Below the pieces are notes generated by a model. That model was given only the letters and a program-made list of their open reading frames with translations, did not search any database and was not told where the DNA came from. The position numbers and the translations under genes were made by a program. A stretch of 64,000 bases of DNA from an uncultured Bacillaceae bacterium (GTDB lineage: Bacteria > Bacillota > Bacilli > Bacillales > Bacillaceae_L), in the NCBI GenBank assembly GCA_947497585.1, contig CANMHG010000001.1:950339-1014338 (forward strand). Direction: 5' to 3'. Positions 41,931 through 50,149 of this stretch are shown here, piece after piece (the first letter of the stretch is position 1; each line of letters opens with the position of its first letter).

Positions 41931-42141
41931 AGCTTGTAGCTTTATTAATAGCACTATGGTTTGTAAGCGCTTGGAGCTCTCGAGTAGCTTCTACCATCTC
42001 ACTGTTACACAATGGACAAGCTGGAATTTCCGTGCTTTTAAAATTATCTCGCAGCCAACATTTACACTCATCCGAAGAACATTCCCAAACTTTTGTTTCA
42101 ACTTTTACTACTTCTTCTTCAAATTTTCTACCAAATGCCAT
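41929..42141 (-). CDS. YdjO-like cold-inducible zinc-ribbon protein
   Basis: 70 residues. It has the YdjO pattern: KVWECSSDECKCWLRDNF, then CPLCNSEM and TRELQAL. Four Cys form a likely zinc ribbon. YdjO of B. subtilis is cold-shock induced and of unknown function. Start at 42141 behind GGAGGG; the frame opens five codons earlier. Confidence 0.82.
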   Translation of the reverse strand: MAFGRKFEEEVVKVETKVWECSSDECKCWLRDNFKSTEIPACPLCNSEMVEATRELQALTNHSAINKATS

Positions 42142-42473
42142 AATTAATCCCTCCAAGCTACCAAAAAAACAACGTTGGATAGCAACAAATTTAATACCAG
42201 ACCCATGGCTACCTACATTACCAAATTTGTAAAAGAAAAAAATTCACACACTATAAAAAGCCCCAAAACTATACTTTTTATAATAAGTGAATCTGCTACA
42301 AATTTATTTTAGTTAATTCGATAGATATTTATACATATAACTATACAGATAATTCACAAGCTAGTCAAACAATTCGTTTTCCAAATGTTTCTATTTGACA
42401 TTTTCAGAATGAGAATAGTAGTAATTGGGCAAAATGGAGAACGATACATATTGTAAATTAAGGAGGAGTGTTC
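42142..42473. other. Divergent promoter region
   Basis: About 330 bases between divergent genes. TTGACA (42395-42400), an 18-base spacer and TAGTAA (42419-42424) can serve the acidic-protein gene. No ORF or strong hairpin was seen. Confidence 0.45.
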
Positions 42474-43181
42474 ATGAGTTTAGAGTGGTTTTCAAGAATG
42501 GAAAATGCAGTAAGAGTAAGTCTACCAGATGTATGTGAAGGATTTGAGGATTTTGAGCTTCTATTTGATACGGATACAACTGAACAGCATCCTTCTTTTA
42601 TTTTCTCTGTTGACTTAGGAGAAGAAACTGATGAGTTTTGTGTTATCAACTTTGACACTATCAATCAAGAGTTTTATTCCTATCATTTTGACGAAGTTGC
42701 GGAACTACATGCAAAAGTACTATTTTCAAATCTTGATGAAATGCTTAGTTTCATCCATGCGGCCTTCCATGAGTATTTAGACGAATTCGATGATGAGTAC
42801 GAAGATCTTCTTGAAGAAGACGAGGATGATGTACTAGATGAGATGTTTGGTGATGTTGTTTACTCAGGAGACGATACTTACGAAGGCGATGTCTTTGATG
42901 AGCAAGATGAAGATTTCGAAGACGAAATTGAATGGATTTCAAATGACAAATATATTCATATTGAAGACAACAATCCATATCAAAACGTTGAGCACGCCAT
43001 TTCTTATCGTTTAGGGAAACTAACAGATACCGGTGATGGTGTTCTTTTAAGAAACACGATTACTAGAGAAAACGGAGAAGAAACGGAAGAAGAAGTTTTG
43101 CTTATTTTTAGGGAAGAAGAAGCTTCTTATATCATAGATTTAGTTAGTGAGTATTTGGGTAGTATGAATACACGGAAATAA
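42474..43181 (+). CDS. Acidic protein of unknown function, 235 aa
   Basis: Start ATG behind AAGGAGGAG. A globular N-terminal part (MSLEWFSRMENAVRVSLPDV, EEFCVINFDTINQEFYSYHF) leads into about 60 residues that are nearly all Asp/Glu (EYEDLLEEDEDDVLDEMFGD) and a beta-rich C-terminus (LLIFREEEASYIIDLVSEYL). No signal peptide. No family is recognised. The acidic middle could be a flexible linker or bind cations or basic partners. A terminator and then repeat array 2 follow. Confidence 0.65.
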   Translation: MSLEWFSRMENAVRVSLPDVCEGFEDFELLFDTDTTEQHPSFIFSVDLGEETDEFCVINFDTINQEFYSYHFDEVAELHAKVLFSNLDEMLSFIHAAFHEYLDEFDDEYEDLLEEDEDDVLDEMFGDVVYSGDDTYEGDVFDEQDEDFEDEIEWISNDKYIHIEDNNPYQNVEHAISYRLGKLTDTGDGVLLRNTITRENGEETEEEVLLIFREEEASYIIDLVSEYLGSMNTRK

Positions 43182-43194
43182 GGTTTTAGGTTAG

Positions 43195-43227
43195 TGGTGG
43201 CCACTTTGAGGGTGGCCATTTTTTGGT
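43195..43227 (+). terminator. Terminator after the acidic-protein gene
   Basis: Stem GTGGCCAC/GGTGGCCA and six T. Confidence 0.88.
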
Positions 43228-43239
43228 TATAGACCTTAA

Positions 43240-43490
43240 AATCCTGGATTTTCGTAAATATTTACCGATAAATGGATTTATCAACCTATAATTCCTGGAT
43301 TTTCGAAAATATTTGCCGATTAATGGATTTATCGACCTATAATTCCTGGATTTTCAAAAGTATTTGCCGATAAATGGATTTATCGACATTTAATTCCTGG
43401 ATTTACAAAAATATTTGCCGATTAATGGATTTATCGACCTATAATTCCTGGATTTTCAAAAATATCGGCTGATAAATGAACTTACCACCC
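43240..43490. repeat. Intergenic tandem array 2, period 51 bp
   Basis: Five units with CCGAT-type core starts at 43265, 43316, 43367, 43418 and 43469, each exactly 51 bases apart. The core is GCCGATAAAT...TTTATCGACC, the reverse complement of the array 1 core. The linker (ATTCCTGGATTTTC) is unlike that of array 1. It lies between convergent genes. Confidence 0.9.
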
Positions 43491-43571
43491 CGCCCTATCT
43501 ATAAACTTAGTAAATAAAGGCACTTAATCCGGAGTTACGTGACCTCAAAACCAAGTTTCTCAGGGCACATA

Positions 43572-43594
43572 AAAAGGCAGCCCTCAGGCTACCA
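43572..43594 (-). terminator. Terminator after the DUF6501 gene
   Basis: Stem GGTAGCC/GGCTGCC on the minus strand, short loop, five T. Confidence 0.6.
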
Positions 43595-43599
43595 CACAA

Positions 43600-43797
43600 C
43601 TAAGCAAAATATTCTTTATAATACCCGCCAACTTTACCAGTGTTATCAACGATAAAGTAAAACTCCTCTGTTTCATTTTTCAAATCATACTCTTGCCCTG
43701 CTGTTAAGGCACGGTCTACCATATATTTTGCTGCATTTGTATGTACACATTTCACCTTACGGATGGTTGGTTTGTCTAACCAATTTTTATGTATCAT
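43600..43797 (-). CDS. DUF6501 family protein
   Basis: 65 residues. The sequence MIHKNWLDKPTIRKVKCVHT followed by ETEEFYFIVDNTGKVGGYYK is typical of the DUF6501 small proteins of Bacillaceae. The family's function is unknown. Start at 43797 behind AAGGAG; the frame opens seven codons earlier. Confidence 0.8.
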   Translation of the reverse strand: MIHKNWLDKPTIRKVKCVHTNAAKYMVDRALTAGQEYDLKNETEEFYFIVDNTGKVGGYYKEYFA

Positions 43798-44008
43798 GCT
43801 ATCCCACTCCTTCATCATTATTTTACTATTGATTCTATACTATTTGTCCATAATTTTAAAGCGTTATTCCGCACACATTTTATTGATTTGGGGAAGTCTA
43901 AATATAGGAATGCAAATCACTTTCTATTTTCCCAATATTTTATTACAATAGAAGCCATTAGTGTAACATAGGTAAGTGTTACCAATTTTGATCAGGAGGT
44001 TTTACATT

Positions 44009-44458
44009 TTGAGTAATAATAATACAACTACGTTAAGCCCAGAATTAGTAAATTTACTTCAAGGAGAGAAAATCGTTTCCTTGGTTACAATGGATGCTGA
44101 GACAAACAAACCTAACTTAACTATTGTTTCTTGGTTAGTTGCCCATGAAGGTGGGAAAGTCATTAAGTTTGCTTTAGGACATAAAGGCGAAAGTGTTACT
44201 AATATTCAAGCAAACCCTGAAATTACCCTTGGAGTCATAGGTGCAGGTAGCTGCTATTCAATAAGAGGGAATGCTTCTATTTCCGAGATTATTGAAAAAA
44301 CAATGAAATATCGAGTAGTAACAGTTGAGGTTGAAGAAGTTGAAGATATTATCTTCTATGGTGGTCAAATCACTAGCGAGCCAGAGTACGTAAAAACATA
44401 CAACGAAGAGCTTGCTAAAAAGCTTGATGAAGAAGTATATGAAATGCTAAAACAATAA
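44009..44458 (+). CDS. Pyridoxamine-5'-phosphate-oxidase-like FMN-binding protein
   Basis: 149 residues, split-barrel flavin fold. Features: LLQGEKIVSLVTMDAETNKP, VSWLVAHEGGKVIKFALGHK, EITLGVIGAGSCYSIRGNA. Members bind FMN or F420 and reduce or oxidise small molecules; no specific substrate is visible. Start TTG at 44009 behind GGAGG nine bases away. A weak inverted repeat (GTAACA/TGTTAC, 43963-43982) lies just upstream. Convergent with the pyruvate oxidase gene. Confidence 0.8.
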   Translation: MSNNNTTTLSPELVNLLQGEKIVSLVTMDAETNKPNLTIVSWLVAHEGGKVIKFALGHKGESVTNIQANPEITLGVIGAGSCYSIRGNASISEIIEKTMKYRVVTVEVEEVEDIIFYGGQITSEPEYVKTYNEELAKKLDEEVYEMLKQ

Positions 44459-44462
44459 AAAT

Positions 44463-44500
44463 GCAGGCAACAAGGTAACCTTGTTGCCTAACTTTTTGTT
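44463..44500. terminator. Bidirectional terminator
   Basis: Stem AGGCAACAAGGT/ACCTTGTTGCCT, one-base loop, T-rich on the plus side. Confidence 0.9.
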
Positions 44501-46107
44501 TCTGGATGAACTAAAGCGGCTGTAGTCACATCGATTAATGCAGGACCTTTATGTTGCAATGCATCACTAAGGATCTGTTCTAGAGTACTATCATTTTTAA
44601 CCTGATACCCCTTAAGTTTACAAGCCTCCGCAATCCCCACAAAATTTGGGTTGGTCAGATCTACTCCTTCTTGTAAATATCCACCGACAATCATTTTATC
44701 TTTCTCCATCTGTAAAGCATGGTTATTAAAAACAATGATCGTTATATCTAAGTTATATCTTACAGCAGTTAACAAATCTGCTAAGGTCATTTCTAAGCCA
44801 CCGTCACCCACAACCGCAATAACCTGTTTATCAGGCTGAACTAACTTGGCTGCTAGTGCCCCTGGTAGTCCAAACCCCATCGTTCTCCACTTTCCAGAAA
44901 ATAAGAAAGTTTGATTCTTAGGTCTAAAGTTACGATTCATCCAAACCGTTACATCACCTGTATCGATTGAAAGGATGGCATTATCCTCTACACAATTTTC
45001 AATAGCTCGAACAATTCTAGCTGGGAAAATAGGTGTGCCTGTTTTCGAACCTTCTTCCTCATTTTTGATATCCCATTGTTGTTTCGCTTCTAAACATATC
45101 TGGATCCAATCTTGATTCGGAGAGTGTCCCGCTAACTCATTAACCAAAAGTGCAAGTGTGTCTTTTGCATCACCAAGAACACCAATATCTACTGGAATGC
45201 CTTTTCCTATGTTCTCCTGTGCTAAGTCGATTTGGACGATTTTTGCGTCCGTAGGAACATATCCTTCAGGCCACCATGTATCACCTACTAAAAGGACGAC
45301 ATCAGCCTGCTTAAATACTTCATCTGCATACGGGTTACCACCTTGACCAATCCCACCTAGTAGATGGTCTGTATCATTTGCGAAATACGTCTTAGCACCT
45401 AAACTTACGAGAATTCCCGCTCCCCACTTAGCCGCTAATTCTTGAATTAATTCCTCTGCCCCTCTTGCTCCGACACCAGCAAGAATCATAGGCTTACGCG
45501 CTGACGATATAATAGAAGATACTTCTTGCACATCATTAGCATTAACTTGAGGTGTGCTTCTCACCAGTTTTGCTTCATTTTTAATCGAAGCCTTTGTTGG
45601 AAATGAGAACATATCTTTTGGAATGGAAAGATGAGTGACGGCCCCCATGGTGAATGAAGTATGTATAGCTTTACAAACAATATCTGTAATTGAATCTGGA
45701 TGGGACAGTAAAGTAGTATAAGTAGCTACAGGTTTAATGAACTCTTGCTGGTCTATGTATTGCTTGAAATCTGTTCCGATTTTTTTAGTGGGTGCTTGGC
45801 CAGTTATGGCTAATACAGGTGCCTTATCCATATGTGCATCTGCTAATCCATTGAGTAAATTCCCAAGGCCTGGTCCCATTGTGGCTGTACACACTCCAAG
45901 GTTTCCTGTTAACTTAGCTTCTGCTGAAGCCATCATTGAAGCTACAGACTCATGTTTAACAGCAATGAACTGAATTTCATTTTGTTTGGCAATAGCATCC
46001 ATGAATCCTAGGATGGCATCACCTACTACTCCATAAATTCTTTTTACACCTCTATTTGCTAACTGTTCTAATAATACTTCTGCAACATTTTTCGTTGTTT
46101 GACTCAT
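44488..46107 (-). CDS. Thiamine-diphosphate enzyme, pyruvate oxidase type (YdaP-like)
   Basis: 539 residues with the three ThDP domains. N-terminal YGVVGDAILGFMDAIAKQNE with the catalytic Glu in AVKHESVASMMA, FAD/middle domain with AGVGARGAEELI, and C-terminal ThDP motif VVGDGGLEMTLADLLTAVRY then NLDITIIVFNNHAL. It most resembles YdaP/PoxB/SpxB pyruvate oxidases rather than acetolactate synthase: no regulatory subunit gene follows. It would convert pyruvate to acetate or acetyl phosphate; the electron acceptor is not readable. Start ATG behind AAAAGGGG. Confidence 0.85.
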   Translation of the reverse strand: MSQTTKNVAEVLLEQLANRGVKRIYGVVGDAILGFMDAIAKQNEIQFIAVKHESVASMMASAEAKLTGNLGVCTATMGPGLGNLLNGLADAHMDKAPVLAITGQAPTKKIGTDFKQYIDQQEFIKPVATYTTLLSHPDSITDIVCKAIHTSFTMGAVTHLSIPKDMFSFPTKASIKNEAKLVRSTPQVNANDVQEVSSIISSARKPMILAGVGARGAEELIQELAAKWGAGILVSLGAKTYFANDTDHLLGGIGQGGNPYADEVFKQADVVLLVGDTWWPEGYVPTDAKIVQIDLAQENIGKGIPVDIGVLGDAKDTLALLVNELAGHSPNQDWIQICLEAKQQWDIKNEEEGSKTGTPIFPARIVRAIENCVEDNAILSIDTGDVTVWMNRNFRPKNQTFLFSGKWRTMGFGLPGALAAKLVQPDKQVIAVVGDGGLEMTLADLLTAVRYNLDITIIVFNNHALQMEKDKMIVGGYLQEGVDLTNPNFVGIAEACKLKGYQVKNDSTLEQILSDALQHKGPALIDVTTAALVHPETKS

Positions 46108-46214
46108 CGATTCTCTTCTAGCCCCTTTTCATTAAAACTTTATATATTTAATGTCTCTTGTAAAAAATAAGATATACGATAAATAAAAAATAAAAGGGAG
46201 TCACATTGACTCCC

Positions 46215-46484
46215 CTACCTACAATTGAACATATATTTTAATTTCATAAAATCATAAAACAAACGTGCATCTCTTCCTTCTCTACTTCGTAGATGCTGTC
46301 TTGAGCGCAAACAATCTAGCAGCTCTTTATCACATCTACATGAAGGCCCATATCTTTGATAGCATAGATCATGTTTATGACAGCATGAATCAACACCATT
46401 TACTGGTGCTCCGGGACCACGACAACCAGGTCCACACCATCTATATCCTCCTAAGCATAGACCTTGTCTTCTTCTCCTATGCAT
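46215..46484 (-). CDS. Small phospholipase-A2-like protein (parvovirus VP1-like)
   Basis: 89 residues, Arg- and Cys-rich. CGPGCRGPGAPVNGVDSCCH contains the calcium loop pattern (G-P-G-x-P) and is followed by KHDLCY, the catalytic His-Asp pair of phospholipase A2, as in the VP1 unique region of parvoviruses. Bacillus genomes carry such genes annotated as 'parvovirus coat protein VP1-like'. No signal peptide. Nine Cys suggest disulfides in an oxidising setting such as spore coat, but this is inference. Start ATG behind AGGAGGG. Confidence 0.75.
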   Translation of the reverse strand: MHRRRRQGLCLGGYRWCGPGCRGPGAPVNGVDSCCHKHDLCYQRYGPSCRCDKELLDCLRSRQHLRSREGRDARLFYDFMKLKYMFNCR

Positions 46485-46574
46485 TCGTTAACCCTCCTAA
46501 AAATCCTACTACTATTAATTTATGTTTAAAAGTAGGAATTGGAAGGGCTATTAAACTACTAAATTTACCTAAAA

Positions 46575-47009
46575 CTATTTTTGCCTTACTACAATTGCCT
46601 GAGTGAATTTATGATTTACACAATCACTTAAAACAGTGCTATCTAAAAGTCCCAAAGTAATGACAGCTTCTATTTTTTTCGGATCAGGCTTCTTTACGTA
46701 TTCAATACAATCATTTAAGTTCAATGCTTCTAATTTTTCAACTGTCTTCACATCATCATAGCTCTCACTATTACGAATTTGTCGAGTTATTTTATAATCA
46801 CCTAACGTAATTTCACCTTTTTCATTCGCACCGACACTTTCATCAAAATACAAATTAATACGCTGTTTTAACTCCTTTAATTCCTTATCAATTTGCTTAG
46901 CTTCTTCTGTAAGCTTGCAATATCTTTCAATCGATTCTTCAGATAGAATTGCATTACTAGAATTTAATTTACTCAACTCCAACCACCCCATTTCTGTCAT
47001 TTCTTCCAT
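46575..47009 (-). CDS. Uncharacterised 144-aa protein
   Basis: A coiled-coil centre (about residues 24-60, EESIERYCKLTEEAKQIDKE) followed by a beta region (EITLGDYKITRQIRNSESY) and an alpha-rich end. The plan recalls phage-type helper proteins found in some Bacillus genomes, but no other phage genes are near. Start uncertain: ATGs at codons 1, 4 and 7, with GGAAG before the later ones. Confidence 0.55.
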   Translation of the reverse strand: MEEMTEMGWLELSKLNSSNAILSEESIERYCKLTEEAKQIDKELKELKQRINLYFDESVGANEKGEITLGDYKITRQIRNSESYDDVKTVEKLEALNLNDCIEYVKKPDPKKIEAVITLGLLDSTVLSDCVNHKFTQAIVVRQK

Positions 47010-47042
47010 CTTATGAACGAGTATGGGGAAATATACGTTCGC

Positions 47043-47076
47043 ATAAAAAAAAAGCTGTTACTTAATAAACAGCTTT
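47043..47076 (-). terminator. Terminator of the MFS-tetR operon
   Basis: Stem AAAAGCTGTT/AACAGCTTTT and eight T on the minus strand. Confidence 0.88.
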
Positions 47077-47693
47077 TAGTCCTCTATAATTTGTAGTACA
47101 TTTTTCAAGTAAAACAACAAAGCATCAACCTGCCCATCAACATCTATCTCACTTGCCCCTGCTAAATGGTGGTGTAAAACTAGACCATCAAATACATTAG
47201 TCATAAAATCAACAATCGTTTCTACTTTTTGAACAGGATGAAACTCTCCTCTTTTAACACCTTCACTTATTAAGTCAATTAGATTTTCACGCCAGAACTT
47301 TAATCTTTTTAAAATATAATCAAACCGGTCCTCACTGTCACTTCGCCAGCTTATTACCGCGAACTCAAATTGGACGATCGCAAAGTTAGATGTAGGCACT
47401 TCTCGATAACCGTTCACAAAATCCTTTATCACCTTCCAAACCGAGTCTGAGGAACCAACTACTTTAGTTAATTCTTCTCTTCCAATCCTATCATTTCGAT
47501 CGATAATATCTCTAAACATTTCCTCAGTACTTGAATAATATTGATATACCCCACCACGACTTAATCCACTAGCGTCCACAATATCCTTCATCGTAGTCGG
47601 TTCATATCCTTTTTTACAAAACACTTCATAGGCTGCCTTTAAAATCTCTTTCTTACGTTCCTCTTTGTATTCCTCCGTCACTTTCGGAGACAT
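47076..47693 (-). CDS. TetR/AcrR family repressor
   Basis: 205 residues. N-terminal HTH: ERKKEILKAAYEVFCKKGYE, TTMKDIVDASGLSRGGVYQY, YSSTEEMFRDI. The C-terminal ligand-binding and dimer domain is variable (VEFAVISWRSDSEDRFDY). The gene overlaps the 3' end of the MFS gene by 41 bases, so it is co-transcribed and translationally coupled; it probably represses the whole operon by binding the repeated operator at 48955-49002. Start at 47693. Confidence 0.88.
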   Translation of the reverse strand: MSPKVTEEYKEERKKEILKAAYEVFCKKGYEPTTMKDIVDASGLSRGGVYQYYSSTEEMFRDIIDRNDRIGREELTKVVGSSDSVWKVIKDFVNGYREVPTSNFAIVQFEFAVISWRSDSEDRFDYILKRLKFWRENLIDLISEGVKRGEFHPVQKVETIVDFMTNVFDGLVLHHHLAGASEIDVDGQVDALLFYLKNVLQIIED

Positions 47694-48933
47694 GACGATC
47701 CCTACTTTCAATTTTCTTCTTATATACTATAGTAATACATCCAAGTAGAAACAAGCTACATCCAGAAACGATATATGTCTCCACCACCCCAATTAATTGT
47801 GAAAGCACACCGCCCATTGTCATTCCTATAATTGTCGCAAGAGTAGTTAGACTACCTATTGTACCGAATACTCTTCCTGTTTTCGTCACAGGTGTTTGCG
47901 TTTGAACAGATATTTGAAACGGTATGGATGCCAATCCAAATGATGACCCTCCAATAAAACCGAGTATTGGAATAAGCCATATTAAAATTGATTCATCAAA
48001 TGGAGCTAATACCGAAATGAGTGCAAATATTAGCCCAACCCCCATTCCTCCAATCGAAGTTGTTACGATCACTGAAGGTAATTTTACCTTTGTAATAACA
48101 AGCGAGCACACAATCATACCAAGACCACTGGCTGCCATTGTAAAACCAGTAACCTGTGTTGGATCTGTAAACATTTCTCTTAGAAGTACCACTATCTGAG
48201 TATCTGCCATTTGTAAAACCAACATCGTTAAACTAAACAAAAACAAACTTAATAATAACGACGGAATTGTTTTAAGAAATAAGTACCCCTCTTTTATTGA
48301 GCTTGCCATAGACTCTTTCTTCTTAATATCATTATTATTTTCTTTTAGTATATGAACCGTTTTAGGTACTCCGTATAAAAGGATAGCTGAAAGTATAAAT
48401 GAAACTGCATCTAAGTAAAAAGCCCACTGAATTCCCACCGAAGCCACCAAAACTCCACTAAGTGTTGGTCCAATAATTTTAGCACTATTGTCGATAATGC
48501 TACTAATCCCCATTGCTTGCTGTATTAGTTCATTTGGAACAATCTCTTTTAACTTCCCATTCTTAGCAGGCATAAATAGTGCTACAAAACAGCTTTTTAA
48601 AAAGACTAGAAGATATACCTGCCATAAGGTTGTGGAAAAGGCCACTCCCACAACTAATATCGCACATACAACGTCAGAAATGATCATGATCTTTTTCCGG
48701 TCATATTTATCCGCTAGACTCCCAGCAAAAGGCCCTAAAACGATCATTGGTCCTACGAAACAAAGCATTAAAAATGAGACGGCCATTGGTGAAGCATTCC
48801 ATTTTACGGCTACTAAAGTTAGTACCGCTAATATATCTAACCAATCACCTAAAGCTGAAACCGTTTGAGAAGCTATTAAACTTAAATAAGCTTTATTTTT
48901 CCAAAGACTTTGGGACGGTTGATCTACTGTCAT
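47653..48933 (-). CDS. MFS drug-efflux transporter
   Basis: 426 residues, 12 transmembrane helices. It begins LWKNKAYLSLIASQTVSALG and has the MFS loop 2-3 motif (GSLADKYDRKKIMI). The shape and N-terminal start are like macrolide/heterologous efflux MFS proteins of the Mef type. The cognate tetR gene follows. A promoter with a duplicated operator lies upstream, so the pump is probably induced by its substrate. Start ATG behind AAGGGGAG. Confidence 0.85.
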   Translation of the reverse strand: MTVDQPSQSLWKNKAYLSLIASQTVSALGDWLDILAVLTLVAVKWNASPMAVSFLMLCFVGPMIVLGPFAGSLADKYDRKKIMIISDVVCAILVVGVAFSTTLWQVYLLVFLKSCFVALFMPAKNGKLKEIVPNELIQQAMGISSIIDNSAKIIGPTLSGVLVASVGIQWAFYLDAVSFILSAILLYGVPKTVHILKENNNDIKKKESMASSIKEGYLFLKTIPSLLLSLFLFSLTMLVLQMADTQIVVLLREMFTDPTQVTGFTMAASGLGMIVCSLVITKVKLPSVIVTTSIGGMGVGLIFALISVLAPFDESILIWLIPILGFIGGSSFGLASIPFQISVQTQTPVTKTGRVFGTIGSLTTLATIIGMTMGGVLSQLIGVVETYIVSGCSLFLLGCITIVYKKKIESRDRHVSESDGGIQRGT

Positions 48934-48954
48934 AAATATCTCCCCTTAGTTTTA

Positions 48955-49002
48955 ACTGACACACGTGTCGTTTTTATCATTATAAACGACACACGTGTCA
49001 GT
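48955..49002 (-). promoter_or_regulatory. Duplicated TetR operator of the MFS-tetR operon
   Basis: Two 19-base arms (48955-48973 and 48984-49002) are perfect inverted copies separated by 10 bases; each arm holds the palindrome ACACGTGT. Confidence 0.85.
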
Positions 49003-49007
49003 TTCAA
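48979..49007 (-). promoter_or_regulatory. Promoter of the MFS-tetR operon
   Basis: Minus strand TTGAAA (49002-49007), 17-base spacer, TATAAT (48979-48984). One operator arm fills the spacer and the other covers +1 to +20. Confidence 0.85.
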
Positions 49008-49016
49008 GCCCAAAAA

Positions 49017-49045
49017 TAAAAAAAGCCTGAGAATTTTCTCAGACC
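49017..49045 (-). terminator. Terminator after the membrane-anchored protein gene
   Basis: Stem TCTGAGAA/TTCTCAG and seven T on the minus strand. Confidence 0.8.
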
Positions 49046-49055
49046 TCGCGTTCTA

Positions 49056-49580
49056 TTAATTTGTTTCCCATTCAATTTCTTCATTTTTCTCCAAAGATTT
49101 AATGGTTTTCAGGTGTTCAGTTTTGCCAAGAATTCTGTAGTTATCAAGATAATCTTGGTCAACTTCAAAATGGATACTTTTTGTTACTAATAAATCTGGC
49201 TTTACTTTGTTTGTAACAAGAATCTTGATATCATATTCTCTAACCTGTCTTCGTGAATCATCATCTCTTTTCAATTTTAAGTCTGAAAAATCTTCTAATA
49301 CTGCGTTAATAATTTGCTTATCTTTAATAGTTACCCAAGCCTTCCTCTCAGGAAAATATTCATCTTCTTTAGAGGTCTCGTAGATTTGAATGTTCATATT
49401 TTCAATGATTGTACCTTCATGTAGGTTTTTAGCAACGTGCTTCTCGAACGAAGAGTATTTATCCCACTCGAATATTAGAAAAGTCCCTATAATTAGAAAG
49501 GTTATAATAAATAAGGCCTTTCTTTTTTTTATAAAATGGAGTAAATCCGTAAGTATCGAGATATCATTTTTAACCCTCAT
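49056..49580 (-). CDS. Membrane-anchored extracytoplasmic protein, 174 aa
   Basis: One N-terminal transmembrane helix (about residues 22-40, ALFIITFLIIGTFLIFEW) with a basic inner face. The rest is hydrophilic and probably outside (AWVTIKDKQIINAVLEDFSD, ILVTNKVKPDLLVTKSIHFE). No known domain. It is followed by the MFS-tetR operon but separated by a terminator. Confidence 0.6.
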   Translation of the reverse strand: MRVKNDISILTDLLHFIKKRKALFIITFLIIGTFLIFEWDKYSSFEKHVAKNLHEGTIIENMNIQIYETSKEDEYFPERKAWVTIKDKQIINAVLEDFSDLKLKRDDDSRRQVREYDIKILVTNKVKPDLLVTKSIHFEVDQDYLDNYRILGKTEHLKTIKSLEKNEEIEWETN

Positions 49581-49646
49581 TTAATCCACTCCTTACTTTT
49601 TTACTTTCACTGTAAAAATACTTTTCTTCACGCCTGGTTGGTTCTC

Positions 49647-49775
49647 TTATCTTTCCGACTCTTCAGTCGGTTTCTCAACTTCATCCGTACAAACACAGTC
49701 ATCATCAAATAAAGCACATCCAGAAAGCAAGATTATCATAATGCCACCTAAAATTAACAAGCGTAAACTCTTCAT
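49647..49775 (-). CDS. Tiny lipoprotein, 42 aa
   Basis: ATG behind GGAGG. Signal peptide with lipobox IILLSGC, then a mature part of only 23 residues, acidic, with CVCTDE and a Glu-rich tail. Too short for length-filtered gene calls. The function is unknown. It lies between two small membrane-protein genes on the same strand. Confidence 0.65.
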   Translation of the reverse strand: MKSLRLLILGGIMIILLSGCALFDDDCVCTDEVEKPTEESER

Positions 49776-49794
49776 AGCGCCTCCTAAAATCTAT

Positions 49795-50010
49795 TTATAA
49801 CTTTCCTTCTTTTATCCACTTATTGATTCGAATACTTCCTAGAATTGAAACGAATAAGAATAGAATATTAAAGATGATATAAACAAGTAATCTATTTATC
49901 TCTTGTAATCCTTCAAAATTAATGTATATCCAAACCGTTAGGCTAAGAGTCATTAAATAAAAAAACACATTCGGAATAATCCATACTACTCTTAGTATAT
50001 TTCGCTTCAA
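49795..50010 (-). CDS. Two-helix membrane protein, 71 aa
   Basis: TTG start at 50010 with AAGGGGTG six bases upstream (an ATG-like start eight codons earlier lacks a site). Two transmembrane helices (about 8-27 and 39-60) and a basic C-terminus (RINKWIKEGKL). No family is recognised. Confidence 0.55.
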   Translation of the reverse strand: MKRNILRVVWIIPNVFFYLMTLSLTVWIYINFEGLQEINRLLVYIIFNILFLFVSILGSIRINKWIKEGKL

Positions 50011-50090
50011 AAAATCACCCCTTCTATCAATCAAAGCTTCATCATTATTACTTTAGCATATTTTTCCACTTTAAAGGTTCATTTATAAAA

Positions 50091-50127
50091 AAAACGAGTA
50101 AACTCTAAAGAGGTTCTACTCGTTTTA
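50091..50127 (-). terminator. Terminator after the MFS gene
   Basis: Stem AAAACGAGTA/TACTCGTTTT; eight T on the minus strand. Confidence 0.85.
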
Positions 50128-50149
50128 CATAGATACGTAGTTAGTATTA

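Noticed and set aside
46575..47009. Prophage remnant
   Set aside because: One phage-like coiled-coil protein with no integrase, structural genes or attachment site nearby.
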